Shown: one piece after another, positions 30,139 through 42,487 of the stretch
Layout of the letters: each line of letters starts with the position of its first letter
How positions within the stretch are numbered: the stretch's first letter is position 1
NCBI GenBank assembly: GCA_032719365.1
Contig: CM064876.1
Coordinates: 63,421,864 to 63,485,863, forward strand
Length of the DNA stretch: 64,000 nucleotides
Reading direction: 5' to 3'
Origin: Prinsepia uniflora
Taxonomy: Eukaryota; Streptophyta; Magnoliopsida; Rosales; Rosaceae
The notes under the pieces: generated by a model
What the model was told of the DNA's origin: nothing
Database searches by the model: none
Seen by the model: only the letters and a program-made list of their open reading frames with translations
Translations under genes and position numbers: made by a program

Positions 30139-31245
30139 TGGCAACAGATTCCTGCTCTTCTCCCATCGTCTCTCCCACCAATATTTTAACCCTGGTTTCA
30201 GTTAAACTCAATGAAAGTAATTACCTTCTCTGGGAAAGCCAGATTAAGCCATTTTCTCATTGGGCATAATTATTGGTGTTTCATAGATGGCACACATCCT
30301 GCCCCTCCTCTTACCCTACCACCCCAAACACCTACTACTTCCCCTCATTCTAATACTTCTGTTTCAGATCTCATCCCTGCCCCTATTCCTGTCTCCAATC
30401 CCGCCTATCACCAATGGTTTCAAATTGATCAAATCTTGATCAGTATGCTCAGAGCCACACTCACTGAACCGATCTTGTCCCAGGTTGTTGGCCTCCATAC
30501 CTCTCGTGAAATCTGGCAGCGCCTCCAACAAAATTTCTCCCAACAATCCCTATCAAATGCCACTAACCTCTGTTTTCAACTCATGTCTCTCACTAAAGGT
30601 CAGAAAACTATCTCTGAGTATCTTTCCCAAACCAAAACCATGATGATTCTCTTGCTGCCATTAACGAGCCTTTCTCCCCTACGGACCTTGTTACTGTTGT
30701 CCTTCGTGGCCTCGGTCCTGAGTACACCATGCTGGTGACTGCCATGCTGAACTTTCCACCCTCCCTCCCTTCTCTGATCTTCGTGCCCGCTTACTTTCCT
30801 TTGATGCTCAACAAACTTCTTCTGCAAACCCTGCAGCCGCAGTTCCTCCTACTGCATTCTATGCCAATTCTACCCACCTCATTCCAGTTCCCTATGCTAG
30901 TGCCTACTACAGCACACGTGGAATACCAACCTAACAGCGTGGTGCTCGCCAAACTCGTCCCCAAAGGTCATCCTACAGTAAAGGCTCTGGCTGCCCCTCT
31001 AACTTTTCACATGCTCCTGGCATTCTTGGCTCTTATCCAACAAACACTTCCCGTCCAAATGGCCCCTAATACTGGTCCTGCAACCGCCATGGACATATTG
31101 CTGCCCACTGTCCTCAAATTCAACATACTCTTGATCATGACCTTGCTAGAGCCTTTGCTGGCCTTCATCTTACCCCTACTACTGCTGCTGATCCCAATTG
31201 GTATCCTGACAGTTGTGCCACTCATCATATGACCCTCCAACCTGC
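30139..31245 (+). pseudogene. Copia gag with start of protease, frame-broken
   Basis: The ATG at 30139 opens MATDSCSSPIVSPTN, then VSVKLNESNYLLWESQIKPF, the usual copia Gag N-terminus. A one-base insertion near 30245 closes the frame; the next frame carries LIGHNYWCFIDGTHPAPP. Further frame changes lie near 30640 and 30770. The zinc knuckle region (SCNRHGHIAAHCP, near 31090) has lost its first Cys and has a stop just before it. The protease motif reads PDSCATHHM near 31210, with Cys in place of the usual Gly next to the active Asp-Ser. Neither product is functional. Confidence 0.8.
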
Positions 31246-32966
31246 TCCTCCACACACTACAACCCCTTCATCAACTGTTCATGTCATGGTGGAAACCGGT
31301 GCCACTCTTCCCATCGACCACATGTAACGACCCGAACTTTCATAAATACTATTTTTTTTGTAAAATGACCCATTTTCCCCCTAAGGGGGGAAAAAGTTGA
31401 CTTTTTCCCCGGGGAATATTTAGGACTTTGACCCATGATCGTGATATATATTAGGACGTCACGAGTCCGTAGGCAGGCGGCACGTCGAAAATGGACGTAC
31501 GACGAAAAAGTTATGGTCAAGGAAGTAAAATCGATTAACCGAACGAACCGAGGTTTGAATTAAAATAATATTATAATATTAGGATCTGATTTAAAAATCA
31601 AATCATTCTGGACCCTTAGATGAGTAACAAGTGTCACTCATCCCACATACCCTTTTTCCCCAAATTCTGGATCTTGTCCCTATTGGCTACATTTTTAAAC
31701 AATTCTTTTTCCCTAAACAATTTCTAGCCATTCATCTCAGCCTAGGGCTCATATGGACCGTTCAATTCATTTCCTTCTCTCTGTTTAATCCATCAGACAA
31801 CTTTCTCTCACTTTCATTTTCTCTCAAGCCATGAACACGACTTAGGACGAACAAACACACATCCAGGCCACCCCTCTGCCTTGCTTCACCACCAGACTAC
31901 CACCAGCCACCACCAGACACTGACCACCAACACCACAGCCTGGCCTGCACGACCCGAAACCCCCCAGACCTGAAAGGAAACAAACCAACCTCCAAGCATC
32001 CAACCGTCCAAACCTCCACACCAGGGCTCGAACCAACGTAGGGTTAGGTGAACTAGGGCGGCAGGAGGACTGAGGAGTGTACAGGATGACGTACGGTGGC
32101 GACACGGCGGCGGTAAGTCAGAAAACCTGAAAGGTCCAACTTTCTTCCCTGTTTTGAAACGGCTAGTTTTGACGTTAGGTTTCATTGTTCATCTCTGAGA
32201 AATGTTTTAGGGACTCAGATGACCAGTTTGGACCAAAGTTTGTGGCCGGAATCAAGGTGACTCGCCGGAGAAGACGACCAGAGCCTGCAACCGGTTTTCC
32301 CTTTGATTTTCAAGTGTCTTCTTCAACCTAAAAACTGGTTTTGAATTCACAGAACTGTAGAGGGGGTTGTGACGAGTCTATAGGGCCAAGTCTGATCGAA
32401 AATGGTGGCCGAAAACATGATCTGTGATCGGGTTAAGCCGCGGGTCAACGATGACCCGATTTTTGCAAATCGGGTTGACCCGGTTACTGTAGCTGATGAC
32501 GTCATCGTGCTGACGTCAGTAGTGACATCATAATGTCAGTGACTGTCAGACCATGGACCAATGAGCATATGACACGTGTCCTTTGACACTGTTAGTGCTG
32601 ACGTCAGCATGTACTGTAGTAGAGTTGACCGACCTTTGACCAGGCGCGCGGGGGCACGTGTGAACAGTAAATTTTGTGGGACCAGTACCATTTTTAAGGT
32701 TTCGACGATACGAAATCAATGGCGGTGGTTTCGTGTCAATCGGAGATAGTTAGGTTGGTCAAATTAGGGTTTGATGCCTTGGGAAGCGTGTTTGGACGGC
32801 TTTCCCGGGCTGATTTCAGTCTAGGGTTTCTTGGTTGTTTAGTAGGGACTTATAGTGACCCTTACGTATGCTTTGGACATGACAGGAATCGTGCAATAGC
32901 ACTTGGACAGGGTTATACGCTCGGATTTGCAGCAGGATTGTACTGTGAATGGGCAACCTTGGCATG

Positions 32967-35900
32967 TGTAACGACCCGTCCCGAATTCCGAGATTAGATT
33001 AGTGACTAATCTTGATTAGTGAGGTGGTACATTTGATTCCGACATTCGAGGAAGAAGTTATGACGTTCGGAAGTTTAGGGGCATTTTGGTAATTTCGAGT
33101 AATAGGGGCAAAATGTTGAATTTTTTACCGGGATGTCCAATGGACAAGAGCCAAGGACCGTTACGTAGGTCTCGTCGATACGAATCCAATGACAGGCGGC
33201 ATGCCGAAATCGGAGTTTCGACGACGAAGTTATGGTCACGGGAACGAATTAACGAACCGAGGCTTCGATTAAAATAATATTAAAATATTGAACAGTGACC
33301 GATGATTGTGGACACCTGGATGAGTGACACTTGTCACTCATCCCTTGTTTTAAGGCCCTAAATCTGGATCATGTCTCCACTAATGAATTAAAATATGATT
33401 TTATCTCTCCATTAATCTTAGTCGTCCATTTGATTCTTAAGATTGAATTTGCACCATTCATTCCACTTCCTCCTTCTCATTAATCTGATCAGCCATCTCC
33501 CTCTCCCATTCTCATTTCACCCGTGAAGAACCATCACCCCAGACCAAACACTAAGATGACCACCACCCTCACTTATCTACTTTACCTCCAGCCAACGGCT
33601 TGACCCCGCCATACATCATCTTCATCATCATTTTCCCATCGTTCTTCAAGAAACCCAAACACCCAACCTCCCTCTAAAACCACAAAACCTCATTGAATGC
33701 TATTACAGTGTAAGGGAAAGTTGGAGAGGACATTGAGACGAACCAAATGGTGGCCACGACAAGGACTGTCATGCACGGTGGCCGGAGTTTCGTAGGTAAA
33801 CCCGAAAATCCTATTTTTAGTTCAAAAATGGTGGACTTGGTTTTAATGGTTGTTGATCGATTCTAAACCTAGGGTTCCCTTGACCTTGTAGGTTCAATTT
33901 GGGACGGATTTGGACGTTGGAGGTGGACGGAATGATGTTTGGAAATCTGGCCGAAACTTTGAATGGCCATAACTTAAAATCAAGGTACTTTCTGAATTTT
34001 CTGGGTTGATTTTTAGAATCCTTGGCTCGAGTAGATGGATTTACATAGGTAGAACGTCCAATTTGGTTGAGAAACGAGTGAGATATCGAAGTTTGAAGTT
34101 TGGAGCATCAATGAAGTTTTCCGGCGAGTAGACTCGGTCGCCGGCGAGTTGACTCGTTGACTCTGACTCGTTGACATTTACCCGTTGACTTACTGTTCAT
34201 GATGACGTCAGCGTTGACTTTTTGGTCAACGTTTGACTAGAACTTTGACCCGCGCGTGGGGGCGCGTGGGAGCGTATTTTAGGTGGGACCATGACTATTT
34301 TAAAGGTTTCGACGATCCAGAGCCAATTGCGGTGGTTTCGGGTCGATCGAAGATCGTTAAGTTGGTCAAATCGAGGTTTTTCACCTCGGGAAACGTGTAT
34401 GGGACACGTTGACTTTTCCGGGAAATTTTAGGGTTCTTAATATGGACTTGTATAGGTTAGTAGTAACCTTTGGGTGTGATTTGGACAGGTTTGAAAGTCC
34501 CAGTGATAGTGGAATGGCCCCGGAAGGCCTATGGCACGCGTATCGAGGCTTATCGTTAAACGGTCTGTGAGTGGACTTTGGTTTTATAAATTCTATGCAT
34601 GCTTAACTGTTTTATATGGATTATGATTGTGATTGTGTGATGTTGATTTGGATATTGGTAAATTATATGGTTTCACGTATTTTGAGGCGATTTACGTGCT
34701 TGCACGTAAATCGAGGTTTTTCCGGTTTTGCACAAATTTTCCATGTATATGGTCTTGGATATAATATGATGAAATGGTTTTGAAATTGGAAAGATGAACT
34801 CGGGCTTGAGGCCCAATTATTTTGGAAACCTCGGACTTGGAGTCCATTTGAATTATATAATCGGGCCAGGGGCCCAGTGGTTTATAAAATCGGGCCGTGG
34901 GCCCAACAGTTTATAACATCGGGCATGAGGCCCAGTTGGGTTATAAATGTGATGTCGGGTCTGGGACCCTATGTTAATAAATATGATTTCGGGTTAGGGA
35001 CCCTAAATGGAATTGTAATGTTTATGGAGATTTCGGACAAGGGCCCATTGTAATGTTGTGAAATGATTTAATAAAACTGTTTTCCATATACCATCTGGAT
35101 ACGAGGATATATGATGGTCTCCTCCAGGTGTCTGGGACACTGGGGAAGTCACGGTGCATTGCCTGCGAGGGGTCATCATACAGAGTTACTGGATCGTATA
35201 ATGACTTATGAGCAGGATTGCTATGATTGACGTCTGAGACGTCAGACATCTGTGATGTCAAAGATATTGAGTCGGAGAGACCCCGGGCAGCACGCGTCAC
35301 TTATTATACCGTGAGATATGACGTCTGGGACGTCAAGCGTCTGGGACGCTAAGCATCTGGGATGCTGGTTGACAGGACCCGTCCCAATTGGACGTCAAAA
35401 ACCGTGCCCGGTCCTGCTCCCGTCTGACAAGTCAACTAAAGGTCTGAAACTCCCCTTCAGTGCTTGCCAGACAAGGGATGTTCGCGCGGATTTCTGCTGC
35501 TGTCACTGCCTCACGATCAGTCCCGAACGTCGTACCACGGCCTGGAGGGTCACAAAACAGAAAAGGTGTGAGTGGACAAAAATGACCTCTTATAAAAAAC
35601 ATTTATCAAAATACAATCTTACCCTCCAGTTTTCACAAACTTGCATGCATATCGTAAAACATGAGTGACCGATAAAATCAAAACATATTTTCCCTTGGTC
35701 CATAAAACTCATGTTCACCAAATTAGTTCATGTTATAAAACATCAAACCCCGGCTCTCAGGCCAACACATGTGAAAACATAATCACCTGACCACAAAGAC
35801 CAAAAATCCGTACTCAATACCAGTACATCATCACAATCAATACCAATCAGCACTACTCACCAGTGCACAATAAATATATCAATCCAATCAATCCGCACTA

Positions 35901-38900
35901 CTCACAAGTGCATAAAATATCACCAATCACATCTGCACTACTCACAAGTGCACAATCAATCAAACTGCACTACTCACAAGTGCTGCACTACGCGTAGGCC
36001 AATATCCAGTCACTCTCTCGGGAACAGACACCTCTGGGCTCAACCCCCTCGGGCTCAGTCACCTCTGGGCGAACACATCCCCAGGATCAGACACCTCCGA
36101 GTGGTACATCCAGGCTCAGTCTCATCCGAGAAGCTGACTACCATAGGATCAACTCCCGATCCTACAATCACATCCCCCAAGCTCCGGTCATTTAGACCCC
36201 GGGCCTAGCCCAAAACATCATTTGCACGTACCTCGTAAAACGTGCCCGAAAGACTGATTAAAATAATCATAAAATCCCAATAAATCATTAATTTCACAAT
36301 TTCACAAATGACTCCAAATCCGAGTCAAAATCACTATTCACTTGGGTTCTCATGTCCACAATATCATTATCACGCAAATCCATGCGTTGCAACCTCCGTT
36401 GCCATTTTCACATAAATCCACAAAATCAATCACTGACTCATAACCCGAGTCCAAATATCATTTTCAATCCATGACTCAATAATCCGAGTCCAACCATTAT
36501 TATCAATCAATTTCAATCCCGGACTCATAAACCAAGTCCAAACATTATTTTTACCAAATTTCGTAATTTCTCGAAAATTGCCCAAAATAATAATATAATA
36601 ATCATAAAACCGAGAAATTACCGGATTGAAACACAAATCATGCCCAAGCATATAAAATCATATAATAAGGCATTAGAAATCATATATGCATGCATCACAG
36701 TTAGAAAACAAAGTCCACTCACACACACCGTCCAAAACGGTCCGTTTCCGAGCTGCACGTTTTTCCGTAAAATCTGGAAATCACAACTCCTGTCCAAAAT
36801 CATTATAGAGGGTTACTAACATCTTAAAATTCAACATATAATTTTCCCCAATTTTTCCGGGATTTAAATTCGTATTTTTAACGTAATACAAAACTTCGGA
36901 TACGCGGAACATTATCGAAACAATATCCGATTTCACCGAAATCAACGTCAAAATGTTCGTTACACTGAGAGGATCAAAAGTCATGTTGACCTCACCTTGA
37001 GACTAGGCCGGACGCGCCCCCACGCGCTGCCGTGAGTGGCTGCGCGTGAAATCCACGCGCCTGCTACAGTGTCACCGTCTCAACCCGTTTGTCTGGTAAA
37101 CGGGTCGTTTAACCCGCGAACAGACCCGGGTGGTTCTCTGTCAATTCCACACTGAATTCATCAATTGAACATTCATACAGCTTCGAATTAAGTTCAATTA
37201 AAGATTTGTGGACTCAATTTCAAACAATCGTACCTATAACCCCACGATCACAGTTGATCGTTCGAAGGTCCTCCGGCCATAGTTCATCCTTCGAAAACCA
37301 TCAAACCTTCTTGATTTCGTTCAATTGATTCACCAGTAAGCTTCAATGGACCCAGGTAAGTATTTTCCCCAACTCAATTGCATCAATTCGTGGCTCAAAC
37401 GCCACGACTCAAACTCGATTCTTCGTCACTGTGCAACCATGGAGTTCAGTCAATCTCCAACGTTTTCATTCAATTGATGGATCCAGAAGCATCGTGGGAT
37501 CCTCAGGAACACAATCCCCACATCAATTTCGTCAATCAAAGCCTCAATTCCCTCGACTCAACCTCGAGATTTCTGAAAGTTTCCTTCCTCAGTTCTACCT
37601 CAATTCGACCTCAATTCCACTTAGTTCCTTCTACAAAATTGATCGTAGTAATCCCAGAAGACAGAAACTGAACCCAATTTCGATCAACTAGGCTCAATTC
37701 ATCCAATTTGATTTTTTCCTCCCAAAAACCCAATTTCGATTTCCTAGTTTTCAGCCACTCTCAACCTCCCGTGTTTACCCAGTTGAGTTAGTCTCAACAA
37801 GCACTCGATTTTGCCCTCAAAACCAGTTAGAAACGGCAGCCAACACTCTCCAATTCAGCTGCTCAAAGCTCACGGGTAAGAAGGACAAAGAAGGAGAAAA
37901 TTAAGGAGAAAATGGAGGAAAATGATGAAGGATAAATGATGATGTGGTAATGATGGTGTTGGGAGGGAAACATGGAGCTGGAATCAAGGGATGGGTGACA
38001 CTTGTCACTCATCTGAATGTGCACAGTCACCGGGTACTGTTCATATTAAAATATTATTTTAATCCCGGTTCGTTCGGTTAATCGAGCCCGATTCCGTGAC
38101 CATAACTTCGTCATCGAATCTCCGATTTCGGCATGCCGCCTGTCGTTGGATTCGTATCGACGAGACCTACGTAACGGTCCTTGGTCCTCGTCCGTTGGAC
38201 TTCCCGGCCAGAAAGTCAACATTTGGCCCCTACTATGCCAAATTACCAAAATGTCCCTCAACTTCCGAACATCATAACTTTCTCTACGAATGTCGGAATC
38301 AAACGTGCCACCTGTCTATGAACTCGTGACGTCCCGAACTACGTCACAGTCACCGGCCAAAGTCCATTTGACTGCCCGAACTAAAAGTCAACATTTTGCC
38401 CACGCTAGGGGCAAAACGGTCATTTTGCACGTTTCGTCCGATTTCACTCAACTAATCCCTGATTAGTCATTCTAAACCATAATTAATTAATATTCAATCC
38501 CGATACTCGGGACGGGTCATTACACTGGTGATGGTAATGTGGTAAATATGGATTAATGAATCTATGAAATGGCTTTTTGGTTGGATTTGTGTTTATGTGG
38601 TAAAAATGGATTATTGGTTATTGAAATGGTATTTCGGGTCGGGGACCCAAAATGGTTTTGGATTTTTGGATTTATGTTTATGGCTTTGGGCGGTGGCCCG
38701 CATGGTTTTGTATGTCTGGATGTGGCATTCCACAGTTTTGGGCTGAGTTCCCACACTTGGTTTTGAGTTAACGGTTTTGGGCTAAGGCCCTAATGGCTTG
38801 GTTGAACAAACGTTTTGGTTACTGGTTTTCGTGGCATGCATACGTTTTTATTGGAGGGCATAAATGTCTTATAACTGTGTTTACTAAACTTAATGATTTT

Positions 38901-39123
38901 CGTCCACTCACAGCTTTTATTGGTTTTAATGCCCTTCAGGTTGATTACGGATGCAACTGCAGCAGAGACTGGGGTATTACACGCCTCCTCCATCGATCCT
39001 TGCGCACTCTGGAAGCCCCGTTTGGGTAGTGACTTTTGGTTATCCCTTGTCTGACACCCCTTGTTGGACGGGAGCAGGGAACATTCCACGGTAATCCCGG
39101 GGGGATTGGGATGGGTCCTGTCA
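32967..39123 (+). repeat. 5' LTR of LARD-like copy 2, interrupted by solo LTR B
   Basis: Starts TGTAACGACCCGTCCC and ends GGATGGGTCCTGTCA-like at 39123. Without solo LTR B it is about 3.0 kb. It includes the palindrome (33319-33342), GTGAGTGGAC-TTTTATAAAT-ATGCATGC (34567-34602), GTCCACTCACAGC (about 38901) and GTCTGACA (39049-39056). Confidence 0.85.
35370..38524 (-). mobile_element. Solo LTR B (chromovirus-like), inside the LARD 5' LTR
   Basis: Plus strand begins TGACAGGACCCGTCCC at 35370 and ends GGGTCATTACA at 38524; the target duplication CTGGT is perfect (35365-35369, 38525-38529). About 3.15 kb, no internal domain. Its distal part (38100-38524) resembles the LARD LTRs while the rest is divergent. 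Motifs present: GTCTGACA/TGCCAGAC (35422-35429, 35465-35472), GTGTGAGTGGAC (about 35567), TCCACTCACACAC (about 36714) and the TGACA palindrome (37990-38013). Confidence 0.85.
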
Positions 39124-39126
39124 ACT

Positions 39127-39138
39127 TGGTATCAGAGC
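39127..39138 (+). other. Primer binding site (initiator tRNA-Met), LARD-like copy 2
   Basis: TGGTATCAGAGC three bases after the 5' LTR end. Confidence 0.88.
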
Positions 39139-42100
39139 AGGGTTGCTCTTTTTGTGCGCGCAGGTCGAGGGTGTGATGTCTCTTTGGGCTGCAGTTTCGT
39201 TATCAACCTGATAGATAGTTTTTGGGTTTGGATAGTGGATAGAGTGTTATTGGCTCGATACGCCGTGCGTTAATGTGATTCAACCCAAGTGGGGTTGTAT
39301 ATGATGAACTGGTAATGTGGGACCGTCGGTTCGGCCATGTGATATTGGATTGTTGTGTTGCTGGGCGCAGCTGGGTTCGTGGAACCTCATTTGAGTAATG
39401 GTCTAAAAATGTGAACCCTAGTGGTGATTGCTAGAGTAAGGAATGTTGGTACATCGGAGTTAGCCGATGACCTTAGTGGTGGCACCCACATTGAGTTGAT
39501 GATCGGATTGGATTTGACGTCTATATGATGTCAGGACCGCAGGGTCGGTCAGGTTGTGGATTTTTTTACAGAGAGCAGTTGGGTTCGGTGCAACCATAGG
39601 GTGTAATTCTGTGACTAGTGGGTGAGAACTTGTGCTGCGACGAACGGCGAGGTCATGGATGACCATGTGGATGACTCTAGTGAGTCTAGTCAGAACTATG
39701 AGATTCGACCCACGGGTATGGTTATGAGATAAAATATGGAATCCCGAGTTAGACCGGATATTAGTGTGATGTGTGGATGCTGATCTCGATAGCAATGACC
39801 GTTGGTCGGTAGTCATGTGGAGATGACTGGCTATCGAGGGTAATTAGTGTGGTTGCAGTACTGGAGGATCAGGGGGCGTTCAAGGAACGTTCATTATCCT
39901 GATGTGAACTGTTAGAAAGGTGGTACCCATGGTTGTGGGGTACGAGTAGAGGTACGAGATCGTCGCTCGGTATGAGCGGAGATCCAGGGTTGTCATATTT
40001 GCACACGGTGTGCAAGTATGGATGTTTGTATGTTGGTATTGTTGTGTTGATGCTAGTATGGATGCCTGTGTGCTGATACTAGTGTTGTTGATAGTGTGTT
40101 GGTGCTGGTACTAGCGCTGGTGCTAGTGTCGGTGATTGTGATGACGATGAGCCACGAGTTGGGGCGTGACTCCGTCATGATGGACATATGTTCGGTATTT
40201 GAGATTTGGTAGTGGTTGATTGATGGACTGGATGGGATCCAGTTGAGATTGTGATGTGTTGGGATCAGTCCCGACAGTGGTAAAATGACAAGTGATGAGT
40301 GGATAAAAAAGTGTGATGGAGACTTGAGTAATCTTGGGATGACGTCCCCTACGTCATGAGAATTAGTGGATTTAGGGAGTTGTTGGAAACTCGAGATTGG
40401 TGTGATTGTTTGTTTCTAATATCTCCAGAAATGACAAGGAAATGATTGGAATTGGAAAAGACGAGGAAAACCATTGGTGGTATAGATGTGGGAATTTGTA
40501 ATTGAGAACTTGGAAAACCGAGTGTTGAACCTGTAAAGGTTGGGATGTGAGAACGAAACATGAACGGATTGATTGTGGACACGTGGTTGTCCAAGTGAGT
40601 TGAGGATGTGGGAAGTCCAGTGGTTGGACTTGACATCTCATTGGGAGCATGTCTGTTTCCAACACGGTTGGAACCTTAGTTTCGAGGAGAGTTGTAATTG
40701 TGGGACGAGAGGAGTGCTCGTTTCCGCATTGGTGATGGGTATTCTGGAGTCATTGGGGTTGACTTCTTATTTTCTGCCCTAGCAGACATTGATTGTAGTT
40801 ACCAGTACGTTGAGCGTGTATTGGTTGGTGGGCCCATGTGTGTTTCGAGGTCATTAGGAGGAGTTGCGTATTTCAAAGTTAGGTAAACGAGATTTCTCAT
40901 TTTCTGCTTGGTGGCAGACTATGTTGGGATACATGGCGTGGTGAGTGCAGCGAGTTTTGTTTGCATCCACGTATGATGAGTATTTGCGTCATCGTTTTGG
41001 ATCATCCTTGGTTTTTCCTAGGTGGAATGACAAGGATCGATACGAGGTAATCAGTGAGAATCCGCAGTCTCGGCGTGTCTCGTCGTTGACTGATCTGTTT
41101 AGTTGCAGGGGTTGGCTATCGAACGTTGTGACAGTTTACAAATTAGTTGAGGGTGTAAGACCCTATGGGTTGGAATCTAGTAGTTAACTGTGTGGGTCCT
41201 AGGTGGAGCAGGATCGTGACATTTACAGTCAGGGACGCAGTGTCAAATCTGGGTCGTGATCTTGATGATCCAGATAGAGGGAGAGTTTATCACTCATACC
41301 TTGGTATGTGAGTCGTAAACGACGGGACTGAACTTCTTTTCGAAGTGGAGCCCGTATGGTATCTTACTCGAGTGAATAGGTTTCCGACGTGGTCGGATTT
41401 TGTCAACCTTAGGCGTGTGGAGGTTGGATTGGCTTCCCTATGAAGTCAATCGAATGTATTGAACTGGTAACCGATAGGTTCGGTTTTGGTGTGGCTTGGT
41501 AGACGTGAACGAGATTTCGGATTTTGGAATCGAATTTCTAGGTGACGATTCAGGATTCGATTTTGGAACTTGAAAATGGATTTCCGAATTTGGGTACGGA
41601 ATGATTATTCCAAATGCTAGTTTACGGAATAATGATTTTGGATTCGGATTTGGACATGGACTAAAAATGTGATGTCTGGGTTTGGATTCGGGATTTCTTA
41701 CGAAATTGCGGATTCGGATTTGGAAATTGGAACTATATTATGGGTGGAGTTTCCATTTGTCTCATGCTGGATTGGGCAAATGTATTCCATTATTGGAACG
41801 TGTTTGGCTATGACCTAGGTGGTTGTAGTCTGGTCGATGGTTATACCCGAGGTGTGTCGGTGAGCGTGTTGGTAGTTGGATTGGTTCCGATACCATTGGA
41901 TTAGTCGTGGACCGGACATTACTATGCAATGGGTCATGGTATTTCCGATGAGTCTAATTACGCACGGGTCGAGTAAAATATTGGTAAGTGTATTTTTGAG
42001 TCAAGTAAGTTGGTGGCTTGTGTAGCCACGAGTGAGTCTAGTGTCAGTTTTCGACTGACAACTGCCGAGTGGTGACAGATTGTCGGGATGTGTCAACGTG

Positions 42101-42409
42101 GATTGTTGAGTGAGGTCTGATGACTACTAGTAGGAGTAAATACCAGGATAGATTGTTAAGTGGGAAAGGAACCGTCGAGTTGTTGCGTCAACGAGAGGGT
42201 AGATTGGACAAGTGGTGTCAATTCGAAACAGGTAGTTTCAGTCATTCGACGGGGTCGAATGTAGTCAATGCGTTATGAGTACTAGTGGTACGTTTGGGTG
42301 CAGACAAGTTTTGTCTGATTGGTTGGTATACGGGTGTACACGTGTTGCGAGGTCGATTCTACTTCCCACGGGGTGTTTGTGGAATCAGGACAGTTAGAAT
42401 ATCGAGAAC
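39139..42409 (+). other. Non-coding internal region of LARD-like copy 2
   Basis: About 3.3 kb with no gag or pol motif; only short frames (up to 95 codons) of no known family. Homologous to 22931-25911 in inverse orientation, for example the TTGGTTCCGATACCATTGG segment near 41882. A TGTTGGTGCTGGTACTAGCG-like simple repeat region lies at 40030-40140. Confidence 0.7.
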
Positions 42410-42487
42410 GAAACTAATTAAGGAGGGAAGAACGTTGAGAGTGGATCGGTTGGAATTTCGAGGACGAAATTAATTAAGGAGGAAGGT
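42410..42487 (+). other. Duplicated polypurine tract region, LARD-like copy 2
   Basis: AATTAAGGAGGAAGGT (to 42487) abuts the 3' LTR, preceded by TTCGAGGACGAAATT. About 55 bases upstream the same pair recurs as ATCGAGAACGAAACTAATT followed by AAGGAGGGAAGAACG. The TTCGAGGACGAAATT motif is the usual end of pol in chromoviruses, here without its gene. Confidence 0.75.

Noticed and set aside
30729..31232. 167-codon frame in copia gag read as an independent membrane-like protein
   Set aside because: It is a shifted frame of gag; the real gag residues (zinc knuckle, PDSCATHHM) lie in the neighbouring frame.
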